Made by a program: the position numbers and the translations under genes. The notes under the pieces were generated by a model, which was not told the origin of the DNA, searched no databases, and was given only the letters and a program-made list of their open reading frames with translations. From Ipomoea triloba (taxonomy: Eukaryota > Streptophyta > Magnoliopsida > Solanales > Convolvulaceae), in NCBI RefSeq assembly GCF_003576645.1, contig NC_044920.1, positions 21,529,847 through 21,593,846 on the forward strand: a stretch of DNA of 64,000 nucleotides. The letters are read 5' to 3'. Shown here one piece after another: positions 1-12,200 of this stretch (its first letter is position 1; every line of letters begins with the position of its first letter).

Positions 1-47
1 CTAGCTCAGTTAATTTGACTGATCACCCTACACTCTTGCATCACAAT

Positions 48-263
48 CATTATTGCATGGACCATAAACAAAAAGTATATTTGTAATATACTAAAAGTAT
101 ATTATTTTTGTACATAAAGTACATTATTTTAGAGTACATTATTTAAGTACTGAAAGTAAATTATTTTATATATACTATGAAATAATGTACCTTCAGTACA
201 AAAATAATATACTTTTAGTATAATAAAAATGTACCTTATATTCATGGTCCACACAATAATTTT
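48..263. mobile_element. Palindromic MITE
   Basis: The stretch is an imperfect inverted repeat. The left arm starts near attattgcatggaccata and the right arm is its reverse complement (tattcatggtccacacaataat region), with matching inner arms rich in gtacattatt and agtatatt. No coding capacity. It lies inside what looks like a tRNA-type SINE head: a box-A-like tagctcagtt at 2-11 and a box-B-like agttcgaattcc at 289-300. The superfamily is not determined because no clean target duplication was found. Confidence 0.6.
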
Positions 264-330
264 CCCTTGCCTCATCGTTAGTGTGGGAGTTCGAATTCCA
301 CTGAGAACCTAACCAGGTAAAGGTGGGAAC

Positions 331-1651
331 TGACAAGCATTGTTCTCTATATGCATGTGCATAGGGGTGAGGTGTCATGTATTGTGGAATGTAGGTGTAA
401 TGATAAAACAAAGAGTATAAAACTCCCCGAGTGTTGGTCACGAAGTAGGGACGTGGAGGTGTGTCTATGCTATTACTTTCAATCAATTGAATCATGTGAA
501 GCAACGAGTATGGACAGTGAATATGGTGAATGGCATATATGAAGTGTAAATGAGCATGAGGTAATGAAAATCAAAGTATAAGAGACAAGAAATAAGAAAA
601 TAAGGGATTGAGTCGTGCGCGTCTATGTTGCATTCTTGTGTGTCTCAAGTAGTGGACAAATGATGCAATGGTGTTGGCTATTCAAGAGTGTGTCATCTTA
701 GTCCTTTTCCACCTTTGTGTACTAGGGCATCTTAGGCTTAGGAGTGCCTTTTAGCAACCAAAAGCCCTAAGAGACCATTTATCAAACACCTTAGCTACAC
801 ACTTTATTTCCTACTATTCCTAATCATGAATCCATAGGATCTATGATTGCAAAAAGCTTCAACTCAACTCAAATCAAAACCATGATAGAGTCAAGATCTC
901 AATCTCTCAATAGATTGGCTAAATCTATACAAGATCTAATCAAAACCGCAATCAATAGACAAGAATAGATTTTTCCAACAACAAGGCAATCAAATCCACA
1001 ATAAGAAATAGGATCTTCACACTAGCAACATAGATTCACACAATCCAAGCCCTAGATTAAACTAGCCACACATAATCAAGAATTCAAGATCATAAGCTAA
1101 TTCAATCAAAAAATAAGATATGTAAAATAGATAAGATTAAAATAGAGATCACCTAGTAAATGAAATGTGTTCTTCAATCCAAGCTTCAAATCTTCATTTA
1201 CAAGGAGGAAATGTAAATCTAGACTAATCTAAGAAAATAGAAAACTAAGAAATCAGAAATGTAGCTGGGATCCTCCTCTGAAATTCTATCCAGCCTCCTT
1301 AAATAGTCTCCCGAAATTTGCCCTAAAAATATTTTCTCCACAGTGTCTCCTTCACGCGTGAAGGGTCGTGTGAACGGCTACTGGAAAGCGTTCACGCGAC
1401 CTTCACGCGTGAATGCTTCCTCTCGGGTCGTTCGAGGCTCCTGTCTTGCTCGGTTTACTCGTTTCGCTCATTCCTTGTTCCTAACGGCTCTCGGGACCTA
1501 TGAAATGTCTCAAATTGTACCAAAGGTAGCTTTGTGTGTGGTTAACGAATTAAGGCACAAAATATCATAAGATTATCTCATAAGGATGCTAAAAATGCTA
1601 TCAATTACCCTTATTTATACTCAAATATATAGGTGTCTTGGGAGCTTATCA
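331..1651 (-). mobile_element. Solo LTR (1.3 kb family)
   Basis: On the minus strand this block starts TGATAAGCTCCCAAG and ends in CA at position 331. It is flanked by the perfect 5-bp duplication ggaac (326-330 and 1652-1656), the signature of an integrated LTR element. A second copy of the same sequence lies at 40855-42170 in the same orientation. There is no primer-binding site or internal coding region next to it, so it is a solo LTR left by recombination. The inside carries paired ttcacgcg(t)gaa-type motifs around 1350-1420. Short ORFs here are not meaningful. Confidence 0.85.
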
Positions 1652-1656
1652 GGAAC

Positions 1657-2825
1657 CTAGGGAATGGCGTGACGAAACATAAAGTATCAAAGAAAAAAAA
1701 TTAGAGCTCATTTAGTAATAATATAGTTTGACTCATGAACTTAAAAAAAAAAAATTGGACAATTGAATTTGTAAAAAAAAAAATTGTAATTTTTACAATT
1801 TGCCATATTTTTTGTAAATAAACAAAATAGGAAAAAAATCGAAGATGTTTTAATTTAATTTATTACCTTATAAACAATTAATATGGTGAATTTTTAAAAT
1901 TAGGATATGTTTAAACAGATTTTTTTTAATTTAAATATTTTTTTTATTTAATCTGAATATAATCTGTGGTCTAATTTTAATATAACAGTTTATTTATTTA
2001 AAAAATAAAATAATATGATTAATCATTGAAAAATATGAATGTGAATATATATAATATTAAATAAACAATTAAAAAATTTGTTTCAACAAAATATTAATTT
2101 TTATATCTCAAAATAGAATATACTAATTATTACTCCGTAGATGTTATTAAAATGTTTTAATTTTTTTCTAATATAAACAAAATTTTGTTTTAATTTAAGT
2201 AAAATAGGTTATTAACTATTTACAATTGACTTTCAAAAAAAAATTATATACAATTGAGTATTCATTAATAGTGGATTTTTTTCCTAATTTAAATATTTTA
2301 TTTAATTAAGGAAAAATGACAGTTTAACTACATTAATTATACTCATCATATTGTAGACTCAATTCATGAATTATTATCATATATGAATTTTTTCTTTTTC
2401 TTTAATCATGTGTACATTGATAATTTTAATTCACCACAAACAAATTCTATTAATATTAACAATTTATTTTAAATTTATAAATTATTAAAGGACATCTTAA
2501 TCGTTTTTTAGATATATCATTTTGTAATAATTTAATGTTGAGGTTTGCTGGCCCCTTTTTTGACATTAAAGTGTAGTTAAAATTTTAAAATTATTTTGGT
2601 TTTCAAGTTCACTAAATATTACTGGTTGAGTTAAATATTATGAATATAAGTACTTTGTTATTTCCATGTCAATAAATTGGAGTGATGAGTCTTGAATATA
2701 TAAGCATTTCCAATTCATGTCATTTCTATTTTCATATATAAAAAAAAGAAGCCGAAGAAATTAAGAACAGTACTACTACCATACTGCCAATTGCATTTTC
2801 AGTTTTCCTCTTACACCAATACATT

Positions 2826-2859
<34 letters not shown>

Positions 2860-2985
2860 ATATTAGATCGTTGATTGATATGAAACAGTTTGCTCACTTA
2901 AATAAAAGTTGATACGAAAAATTAATATTAATGTACATATTATAATTCACAAATCAACGTCTGTCATTTGAACATCCATTTTCAT
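1657..2985. other. AT-rich intergenic DNA, no gene seen
   Basis: No ORF, RNA gene or bounded repeat can be supported. The only marked feature is a pure A tract of about 31 bases at 2828-2858, which may be the tail of an old retroposon. Confidence 0.5.
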
Positions 2986-2988
2986 TAA

Positions 2989-4471
2989 GGGTGTGTTTGG
3001 AAAGCAGGAAAATGACTTCTGGAAAATATTTTCTGGAAAATGAGTCATTTTCCGGAAAATGGTTTAATTTCCAGTGTTTGGATGCATTCTGGAAAACTGT
3101 ATTTGTTTGTTTGGTTCATTTTCCGGAAAATAGGTAGAAATATATAATTATATATTTTTATTATTTTATTTAAAATATTAAAATATTTAAAATAATATTT
3201 AAAATAATATTTATAATTTATAATAATAATTAAAATTAAAAAAGAACCCCCCCCCCCCCCNNNNNNNNNNNNNNNNNNNNNNNNNNNNNNNNNNNNNNNN
3301 NNNNNNNNNNNNNNNNNNNNNNNNNNNNNNNNNNNNNNNNNNNNNNNNNNNNNNNNNNNNNNNNNNNNNNNNNNNNNNNNNNNNNNNNNNNNNNNNNNNN
3401 NNNNNNNNNNNNNNNNNNNNNNNNNNNNNNNNNNNNNNNNNNNNNNNNNNNNNNNNNNNNNNNNNNNNNNNNNNNNNNNNNNNNNNNNNNNNNNNNNNNN
3501 NNNNNNNNNNNNNNNNNNNNNNNNNNNNNNNNNNNNNNNNNNNNNNNNNNNNNNNNNNNNNNNNNNNNNNNNNNNNNNNNNNNNNNNNNNNNNNNNNNNN
3601 NNNNNNNNNNNNNNNNNNNNNNNNNNNNNNNNNNNNNNNNNNNNNNNNNNNNNNNNNNNNNNNNNNNNNNNNNNNNNNNNNNNNNNNNNNNNNNNNNNNN
3701 NNNNNNNNNNNNNNNNNNNNNNNNNNNNNNNNNNNNNNNNNNNNNNNNNNNNNNNNNNNNNNNNNNNNNNNNNNNNNNNNNNNNNNNNNNNNNNNNNNNN
3801 NNNNNNNNNNNNNNNNNNNNNNNNNNNNNNNNNNNNNNNNNNNNNNNNNNNNNNNNNNNNNNNNNNNNNNNNNNNNNNNNNNNNNNNNNNNNNNNNNNNN
3901 NNNNNNNNNNNNNNNNNNNNNNNNNNNNNNNNNNNNNNNNNNNNNNNNNNNNNNNNNNNNNNNNNNNNNNNNNNNNNNNNNNNNNNNNNNNNNNNNNNNN
4001 NNNNNNNNNNNNNNNNNNNNNNNNNNNNNNNNNNNNNNNNNNNNNNNNNNNNNNNNNNNNNNNNNNNNNNNNNNNNNNNNNNNNNCCCCCCCCCCCCCCG
4101 TTTCCGGCGGAAACCAGAGGTTTCCCACTCTAGTTTCCGCAACGAGGAACCAGAGCAATGCCCTGGTTCCTCGCCGGGAACCAGAGCAGTGCTCTGGTTC
4201 CTCATCGGGAACCAGAACAGTGTTCTGCTTTCCGGCGAGAAACCAGAGCACTTGGTTTCCGCCGGAAACGGTGATGTGTGTGTGTGTGTTGTCGTGGGCG
4301 GAAAATGACTTCTGCCCAAATTTCGCAGAAGTCATTTTCCGCCAAATGAGGCTTATTTTCCCCAGTCAACGGAAAATAATTTCCGTTGACTGGGTTTTCC
4401 AGTGCTTGTCAAACACCCAAAGCCTGGAAAATGATTTCCGGAAATCATTTTCCGAGCTTCCAAACACACCC
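2989..4471. mobile_element. Harbinger/Tourist-like DNA element with gap
   Basis: Terminal inverted repeats GGGTGTGTTTGG (2989-3000) and CCAAACACACCC (4460-4471) are flanked by the 3-bp duplication TAA (2986-2988, 4472-4474), as expected for PIF/Harbinger elements. Subterminal DNA is full of ttttccggaaaat-like palindromes on both sides. The middle is unsequenced (3261-4085). What can be read has no transposase, so it may be non-autonomous, but the gap prevents a firm statement. Confidence 0.8.
3261..4085. other. Assembly gap (825 N)
   Basis: A run of N is bordered by 14 C on the left (3247-3260) and 14 C on the right (4086-4099). Identical homopolymers at both edges suggest that sequencing or assembly stalled in a poly-C tract; the true length may differ. 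Long ORFs read through the N are artefacts. Confidence 0.98.
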
Positions 4472-4474
4472 TAA

Positions 4475-5076
4475 ATGTTCTTCAAGAATCTATGCAAAAA
4501 ACAAAAACATTACTAATAAGACACATTGGTCATATATTTCACTATTGATTTACAACAAACCAAGCATATAAATATTACCATAAAGTGATCGATTGTTTAG
4601 AATGATAAATTCAATTTCTAACCAGCAATTTGACATTTAATCTTGAAGATGAAGATATGTAGATACATATTTATAAATCTTAAAAAACTTATAATTTTTC
4701 ATTGCAAACTCTATGAAATGATTAATATGTCCTTCAATAATTTGAAGATTCGAAGTGTAATGTTAATTTTAATAGAATTTGTTAATTAGCAGAGGATTAT
4801 ATTAAAACTGTCACTTTACACGTAATTAAAGGAAAAAAATTATATGAAGTTATAACTCATGTGCTTAATATACAATATAGATATAAATAATGGGTTAAAC
4901 TACCATTTTCCCTTTAATTAAAGTCTTGATAATTAATTAACACAAAAAATAAAACCTAAACAAGAGGAAAATTGTGAGTTTATATTTTGGTCAGCACTAT
5001 ACATACACACAACACACACACGAACATGATTAATATCAAATAAGAACGAGCGTAGGAGATACGTAGCAACGTAACC
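4475..5076. other. AT-rich intergenic DNA, no gene seen
   Basis: Nothing beyond short AT-rich runs and a small acacacac stretch near 5008-5020 is visible. Confidence 0.5.
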
Positions 5077-5483
5077 GATCAGAGTCATCCATCTAAAAAA
5101 AAAATTAATGGATCATAAGTAATTTTTCTTAAAAAAATGTTGTGGCATTTTTCTAATTAACTCAAACTTTGAATGGCAAGTAATAACACTATAGAGTGCA
5201 CGTAACAACATTTCAGTGCAACAATATAAAGTACACCCGAGGAACAATATTAAATGTATCTAACGTTATCATTAATTACACCGAATGTGAAAAGTAAATT
5301 ACTTGCATTTTTTAGTATAAAAGGTTGGACTTTATAGTGATGTTACTTGCACCTTTTACTTACATACTTGCACATGTTACTTGCACTTCAAAGTTTAAGT
5401 TATTTATAAAAACGCCAACACATTTTTTTAAATTGCTTATGATCCGTTAGATCTTAATTTTCAGATGGACGACTTTGATTAGT
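5077..5483. mobile_element. Foldback MITE
   Basis: The left arm (gatcagagtcatccatct, then ggatcataagtaatttttctt) pairs with the right arm (cttatgatccgttagatc, then agatggacgactttgatta) over about 100 bases each side. The centre repeats acttgcac-like words. No ORF and no clear target duplication. Confidence 0.65.
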
Positions 5484-5845
5484 TCCTAATTCTCCCTTGG
5501 GCAGTAGATGGAAATTAAAGATCATAGACTTCAAGGCAAGGGGAAAAAGAAAAATTGTGTGAAAACTTGATAGTAAATATCTTTAATTTTAAAGTACACT
5601 GAGTAAAAATGAAAGTACAAGTAATATAAAGAATTAAAAAACAAGTAAGAAATACTCTGTATAAGACAAAGTTAATTAACAACTCTGCCCTAGAAAGGGT
5701 GGCGAATGAGTAGAACATGATTCTCATTACTGCCAATACTCTCTTAATCGAACTCATCACATACATATGTTCTTCTTAAATTAATGCGGTTTATTACACA
5801 TGTGTCATTTGTGAGTTAATGCACATGAACAAAATTTACTTAATA
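5484..5845. other. Intergenic DNA, no gene seen
   Basis: A short minus-strand ORF at 5515-5766 has no recognisable domain and lies in AT-rich DNA; I do not call it a gene. Confidence 0.5.
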
Positions 5846-5850
5846 CATAC

Positions 5851-6371
5851 TGATGGGGGATATATAGGCTAAGGCTCGGCATTAGAAGCTTGGCGTAGAC
5901 GAAAGAGACGACTAACGAGGAGGGAGAGATGGCTCGACAGAAGATAGGATGATAGGGCGAAGGTCGGTTAGTGATAAGTCGGTCGGACGGAGGTTATTCA
6001 ATGGACTGCCTTGTGGGGCAAGACAGGCCGATATGGAAGTTTCCTAAAGAGTTTGGCGATGAAAGGCAAGAAATACGGAAGAAAGGTCGAGATAGATTAG
6101 GGAAGTACCTAAAATGTAATAAGGAAAGAGTTCCTAAAGTAGTTTAGAAGTTTCCTAAGGGAGAAATCCCTCCTAGCTTGTATAAATAGGGGTTTTGGGT
6201 CTCAAGAGAGACACGAGCAATCTAGCACACTTATAAGCAACTCATTGTACTCAAAGGCAACTCGTAATCTGAAGAGGGCTGAAAGGTTACTCTAATTTTC
6301 CGATAGAGTTAGTCAATTTTCCGATGGTGTTAGCCTGCCATTCGACCATTCCGTGGGAGATAAAACCAACG
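5851..6371 (+). repeat. 5' LTR of the Tat element
   Basis: It starts TGATGGGGGATATATAGG and ends at ...ataaaaccaac before the primer-binding site. A promoter-like tataaatagg lies at about 6181-6190. It is about 520 bp, shorter than the 3' LTR because a 219-bp segment present there (18661-18879) is absent here. Confidence 0.85.
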
Positions 6372-6392
6372 TTGGCGCTTTTTGTGGAGATA
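6371..6392 (+). other. Probable primer-binding site
   Basis: Directly after the 5' LTR comes gttggcgctttttgtggaga, which has the position and TGGCGC start of tRNA primer-binding sites in plant Ty3/gypsy elements. Confidence 0.6.
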
Positions 6393-6445
6393 GATCAAAA
6401 GGTCGTGTGGTTTCTAACTGACTGAGAATGTAGGAGTTGCAAAGC

Positions 6446-6740
6446 AATGGTGACCACTAAGAATCGTCATGGTCAGGGATAAGGCAGAGACGCAAACTCA
6501 AGTGCATGCAAACGGTACTGCTGGGCAAACTGTTTCTCAGTGGAGGGACCCAGTTGTCTCGGCCCCATAATGGCGACTTGCGAGAGCTGCTCAATCAAAC
6601 TCGTGCTCAAAGCGGGCAGAGGCAAGCAGAGAACCCCCTTGCTAATGGGGTCCAGGTCGAAGAGGCACCCCCACCCCCTGTCCCAGTGGCGTCGGAGCAA
6701 CCCAAACGATTGGGGATCCTAGGGCTAAAGTGTCATCCCG
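6446..6740 (+). pseudogene. gag N-terminal fragment of the Tat element
   Basis: The likely gag start ATG is at 6446, about 55 bases after the primer-binding site. The frame is broken by a stop within a dozen codons and continues only as overlapping short ORFs to about 6740. The proline-rich end is followed abruptly by unrelated, low-GC DNA. Assignment rests mainly on position between the primer-binding site and the rest of gag at 14205. Confidence 0.55.
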
Positions 6741-7974
6741 CACCATGAACCATTCCCGATTATTCATCTCGCACCCTGAACTTCAATAAGTGATTATTAG
6801 AGCTATAAACAAATTTTTTTTTCCACCTAGCACTTTTTGCAGGTTTTTCGGTAAGTGGATGACATGTTGTCGGTTTCCATGCTGATGTGGCTTATTGGTT
6901 GATGATGTGCGTTTAATTAAATGAGATGGAGTCTATGTAGGATAAAAAAATAAAAAAAAATTTAAAAAAAAAACTAAGAATCCGAATCCCCAGCGAGAAT
7001 GAATTCATCTAATCAAATCTTTAATCCTTCGGCAGAAATCGCCCAAACTTCTTGTCCAAATCGACGAAATCCTCTGGCGAAATCGCGCAAGCTTTTATAC
7101 CTTCATAGGAAAACAATCAATCACAAGTATAAATTACAATGATGTATACACAATCAAAGTGAATACAGTAGAAATAAAAAAAAAAACAGAGATTCCCTAA
7201 AGTCGATCCTTCCAAGGTGACTCATGAAGTCCATTTTCAGAAGGATCTGGGCTTAGATAGCTTAGACAACGTGGAGATCATAATGGCTCTAGAGGAAGAG
7301 TTCAAACTGGAGATTCCAGACAAGGAGGCTGATAAGATTGGCTCCTGTGCACTTGCAATCGAGTATATTTCTAACCATCCTATGGCAGGTTAAGTTTAAG
7401 CACCATTTCTCGAGGTTGGATTTTCTTTGAAAACAGTAGTACAGTCTACCCCTTTTTGTTTTGCTTATAAGCTAAATCCATTAGGTGGAGGTAATAATCA
7501 TACTATTTGATGAAAAATAAAAACAGAAAATACAAAGATTCATGATGAGAAAGACTGACAAACATATATACCTTCTGAAAGTTAAAAACCAAATCAAACT
7601 CACAGACATTGCTAAAAAAAGTGAACCAGTGTCTCCAAAAACAAGTGGATGCACTCCAAATAAGCCAACTTGTTGTTCGTTATATCAACACAGAGCGAGA
7701 AAAATAGCCCATCATACTACCTGTAGATTATCTTGTGTGTTCGGAACTAACAAGGAAAACATAAACTACAAGCCATTACAATCCCGCAGGTCCAAAGAAT
7801 TCACTCGTATTCGACTTTGTGCTTCTCGGATTCCTCGAAGAGGGGGGGGGTGTGTGTAATACTTGGCCAAACGAGTATTTCCTTGCCGATTTTGAAGCAT
7901 AATGAATCAAATCTGCCCATTTCAAGCCCCCAAACAAAACCATCAACCAATTTGTCAGAAAAATGAATCGAGAT
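6741..7974. other. Foreign segment in gag carrying a captured gene piece
   Basis: This 1.2 kb stretch resembles neither the Tat element nor the Sirevirus-like LTR that begins at 7975. It contains the acyl carrier protein exon at 7190-7393 with its downstream flank. Two similar phrases near 7030-7090 (gaaatcgcccaaacttcttgt and gaaatcgcgcaagctttta) look like degenerate repeats. No terminal inverted repeats or target duplications were found, so the vehicle is unknown. Confidence 0.55.
7190..7393 (+). pseudogene. Captured last exon of a mitochondrial-type acyl carrier protein
   Basis: Sixty-seven open codons and a stop encode the C-terminal two-thirds of an acyl carrier protein. The start matches the helix I end (RFPKVDPSKV); the phosphopantetheine attachment motif DLGLDSLDNVE, with the modified serine, follows, and then EEFKLEIPDKEADKI and a terminal NHPMAG. 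These words resemble plant mitochondrial acyl carrier proteins, which hold fatty-acyl intermediates in organellar fatty acid and lipoate synthesis. The exon is preceded by an A-rich stretch ending in cag, like a splice acceptor, so it was probably captured as genomic DNA rather than from a processed mRNA. There is no start codon or upstream exon, so it is non-functional alone. The reading frame is undamaged, which points to recent capture. Confidence 0.85.
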
Positions 7975-9060
7975 TGTTGGTCCCAAGGGGATGGGGTACA
8001 AGTCTAGAGGGGCGGGGTGAATAGACTTGTATAAGATTTTTGCAAATCTTTTTCGACCTCTTGTGTGTATTGGACTTAGGATGTTTAGGTCCGATACCTC
8101 ACAAGATGAAGACAAAGTTTTATGCGCAGCGGAAAAGTTATCCCCTTTTAATTTGCACGAGTTTGAGTTAGTTCGAGAGGTGTGGTTATATGCAGTGCAG
8201 TTCGAGAGATAGTTAGCGAGAGGTAAAAACAGAAAGTAAATGCGAGAGATATTTTTAAGTGGTTCGGCCAACCCGCCTACGTCCACTCTTCTTCTAGAAA
8301 CTCCCTAGAAAGATTGCACTAAAACTTCGCCCCGCTTCTTGTTACTCCACCTCTCGAGCACTTGAGCTTTGATCACCAAGTATCCCATATTCCACTATCT
8401 TGAGTCCATACTCCACTTACTTCTTTTGGTAAAAGTTACTCTTTTTATATTCCCATTGATCCTCGTTTTAGGGAATAAGACCGACCTCTGATTGGTGCAT
8501 CTTCTATCCGTTGGTTGTGGAGTTCTGACGTGGCATCCACTTCCGGCTGTTCTATTTTCCCATAATACTCTGTCAGCACCTCCTTAATATTTTATCTCCA
8601 TGATATTCTATTTCTCCAAACTTAGATTACTTTATCTATGCATGTTAATTGCCGTTCAGTTCATTGGAGAAGTGCTAGTCTATCGAGACCAAAAATTGAT
8701 GTCTCGACTACTTGATGTCTCGATCTCATGTCTCGAACTGGATTGATGTTTTGAGAGATTCCATCTCTCGAACTCTGCTTATGTCTCGAGACTTAGTTGA
8801 TGTCTCGCAGACCCTTATTCCTCCAGTGATGTCTCGTGCCTTCTTCTGATCTATCTATAAGCTTACAACACGAAACTTCTAAGATGTTCAAACAAGTTCA
8901 CCTTAAGCTTAAATAATTTCCGAGTTGAGCTCAATTACCCGGTTGTATTTTCGCTCTTAGTTTACTTGTCGAACTTACATATATTTCCTATCTATCGAGA
9001 CTTAGGGGATTGAACATTACATTTGGTATCATCAAAACCTATTACAGTATGTTCCTAACA
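7975..9060 (-). repeat. 3' LTR of a Sirevirus-like copia element
   Basis: On the minus strand this 1086-bp block begins TGTTAGGAACATACTG and ends ...CCAACA. It is directly preceded on that strand by a purine-rich tract. The LTR end sequence, read on + as tgttggtcccaaggggatgg and then gtctagaggggcggggtgaa, resembles Sirevirus (copia) LTR ends as I know them. The right half contains many gatgtctcga words. No partner LTR was found in the window. Confidence 0.75.
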
Positions 9061-9082
9061 ATTTCCCCCTTTTTGATGATGC
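9061..9082 (-). other. Polypurine tract
   Basis: On the minus strand catcaaaaagggggaaat abuts the LTR start. This is the expected primer site for plus-strand DNA synthesis and fixes the orientation of the element. Confidence 0.75.
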
Positions 9083-9250
9083 CAACACTATACTTACTTA
9101 TATGGCTGAGTTTCAAGAAAATAAACGTTGATTTTATTTTCAGCGCATACGGTAAGTTTGACAAGGAAACTAATCTGCTAAAACATGAAGAAAAGACTCT
9201 CACAACATCCCCAGCAAAAGATATATATGTATTAAAAATAAGGGAATGTT

Positions 9251-12200
9251 TTACAATGAAGAACTTAGCAGAAAAGTTAAAAGAAAACAAAGAACAACAT
9301 AGGAAAGATTTAAGAATGACAACGAGAGCTTAATGCTTGTCGCTTTCCTCTTCTCATTGATAGCTGCTCGTGTCTTGCTGGGGTCTTTTGGGTTTACCAG
9401 ACTCAGGTAGTCGTTTGTGACGTGAAAGAATTGATAATTCCTAAAGGCCTCCCCAACAAATTCACCTTCAATTACTCCATCTTTCCACCATTGGACACAT
9501 TCTTCTGGAGTCATGTTGCTGTGAAGAGATATCCCAACGTACTTCAGAAGATTGAATATCTGATGAACAAGGCTTTGCTCGGTGTCCTCTCTATTTCCGA
9601 ACTTGAAGGTGATCATTATTTGCTCAATTTTTCTTTCCTTTTCTGTCTGTTGTTCTTGCCTCTTTCTTCTCCTTTCTCTGTCTTCTTCTCTTCTCTTCTC
9701 CATTTCCTGTGTGCGCTGAATCCTTAGATCGTCCTGCATCTTGGCTTCCTCCAGTGCCTTACTAGATATTCTTGGAATTTTCGAAGGAGGTCCAGTGGTT
9801 AAGGGTTCACTAGCTGCCCTTTTCTTGCTTGTTGATATCCCTCTTGATCCTTGATTCCCCTGATTTTCCCCCTTGTTGGCATCATCCTGACGGGAAAGGA
9901 GAGTGGACATACCTTCGAAAAGTGATTGAAGCTGGGCAGGTACTTAGTTCGACAGGTCATCGAGTAGGGCTTTGATCACGTCCTGTCGAAGTTCATTGGA
10001 GTTCTGGAAGGCTTGAAGTTCAACTCGTAGTTCTGCAACTTCAGCTCTTGCTCCTGCAGCTTCTGCTCGAGCTTCCGCAGCCTCATGTGTGGCTCGTCTT
10101 GCTGCATCTTCAGCCCACACTGCTTGTTCGAGAAGTTCTGCATGACTGGCTTGGGATTCACTTGTACCAGCAGCAGGCATTGATGCGTTGCGAACAACAG
10201 TGAGTATGCGCTCAATTTGAGCAATCTTCTAAGATTGATCGGCCATGAATTGGCGCACCTCGCCAACGAAAGCTTCTTCGGCTTGTCGATTATAATTAGA
10301 AGGAGGAGGAGAAGGTTGAGGAGTACCTTTAGTCGGGGGGGACTTGGGTGCTTCCAGATTTCCACCCATGACTTGCAACTGTGAGTCCACCTCTCGATTG
10401 TGTGTCTGAGGATCAGTAGGAACACTGGGATCAGAGCTTGAAGGTAGCTCCATATCAGGCGCTTCCCGGTTTCCACCTGAGGGATGGATCACTTCTCGCT
10501 CATCACCTCTCGAACCTGGAACCTCAGCTTCAGCAACTGGTGGGATTGGATCAGCTAAGGAAGGAACTTCTGTATTGAATGCTTCCCAGTTTCCATCCAA
10601 TTGAAGATCCTCCTCAGTGGTACCTCTCGAACCAGAGCTGGGAACTTGATCATCTGCCGGAGGGATCGGATTTGAGGAAGGAGGTTGTGCATCGACAGGT
10701 GCTTCCCGGTTTCCACCATTGATGAGAACATCTTCCCCCTCAGTACATCTCGAACCAGCAGGATTTGAAACTGTTTGCTCTCGTTGCTCATCTGGCTGCA
10801 CCTCAGTCTGCTCAGGCGAATCAGGAATCACTATCGTTTCAGGAGCAACTGGTGCACTCCACCTTTGCCTATCAAACATTCGGGCCGCAAAGGTGGACGC
10901 CGTGTCATCTGGGAGTAGGAATGGAGATGGCTGCTCCATATAGATTGGAAAGCCCTGCAGTGTGAGCAACGGAATTTCACCATCTCGAACTGTCTATGCC
11001 TCGTCGGTGTCATCCGAGGGTGTGGACTCAGGAGCTGGCAGAAGTAGAACTGAGTTGGGTTCTGCCTCAAGTGCTTCAGAGGTCTCGGATTCACCTCTCG
11101 AAGCTGCTACCTGTTCGTCCAGAGCAGAGTCACTTACTTGGGACAAAGGGATTGCTGCCGTTGCAATTGAATTTTCAGGATCATCTCTTGCAACCCCTGA
11201 GGTTTCCCCTGGACCTCTCGTATCCTCTACATTCTGTCCCAAGGATAGAGCAGTGGCGAGCCTGATGTCTTCTTGGTATTTTGCCTCTACTTCAGGATCC
11301 ACTTCAGGCTCGTTCTCTTGGTCATCAGCAGCTATGCCCTTGCTTTTGTCAGATCGTCCAAGATTCCTCTTGGACACATGCATTTCATGGGCTGGGTCTT
11401 GAAGTTCATTGGCTGGGATTTCAGAGAGATTCAGCCAATTCAGTGCAAAGATCTCCTCAGCCTCCATAACTGCTGCTAGCATCAGTTGATCAAAGGGGCC
11501 TGTTCTCCAGTTGATCCATCGGAGTACCCTGGAGAAATCATCCAAACTGGGCACTGCTTCATCATTTTGATCCAACTGAGTGGTGACTTCGTCATTCAGA
11601 TCATGAGGCTCAGCAAATAGGATTTCTGTCTCTAATGCAGCTTCCACTGTCTGCACATCGATCTCTCGATTGTGCTCCGAGAGATCGTCACCCAACCCAA
11701 CATCTGCTATGGCTCTAGCTATCGATCCTTCAACTTGAGCAGATTCAGTGGGTGTCAACTCCACATTTTGAGCACTTTGCACTGGGTCCCTGACCACAGT
11801 GCCTTGATCAACAGCAGCAGTTTCCGAAACGTCGGCTCGAACATACTCTGCTGAAACTGCTATCTCTCGTACCACCTCTCGTGGTTCCTCAGCATCACCC
11901 TGCACTGGATCACTGATCCCAGTGCCTTCAAACTTTCCAGTCTCCTCTCGAGATATATCCACAGATTCATCAGCATCACCAGCACCATCAATATTCAGAT
12001 CAACAACAATTTCACCCGAGATGGACCTGGTAGGGGGCACTCTCTCAACCTCAGCGGTCATTGTAGCTTGAGATTCCCCCTGGGCTTGTGCCCTGTCCTC
12101 GAATGGTACTGGAATAACAGAGGGTGTCACCTCTCGAGTCTTGGTAACAGCATCAGAGTTAGCTTTCTTAGCTTTCTTAGGTAGAACAACCCTCTTAATC

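Noticed and set aside
3045..4335. Two long minus-strand ORFs of 374 and 424 codons
   Set aside because: Most of their length is read through N; the rest is transposon-end sequence.
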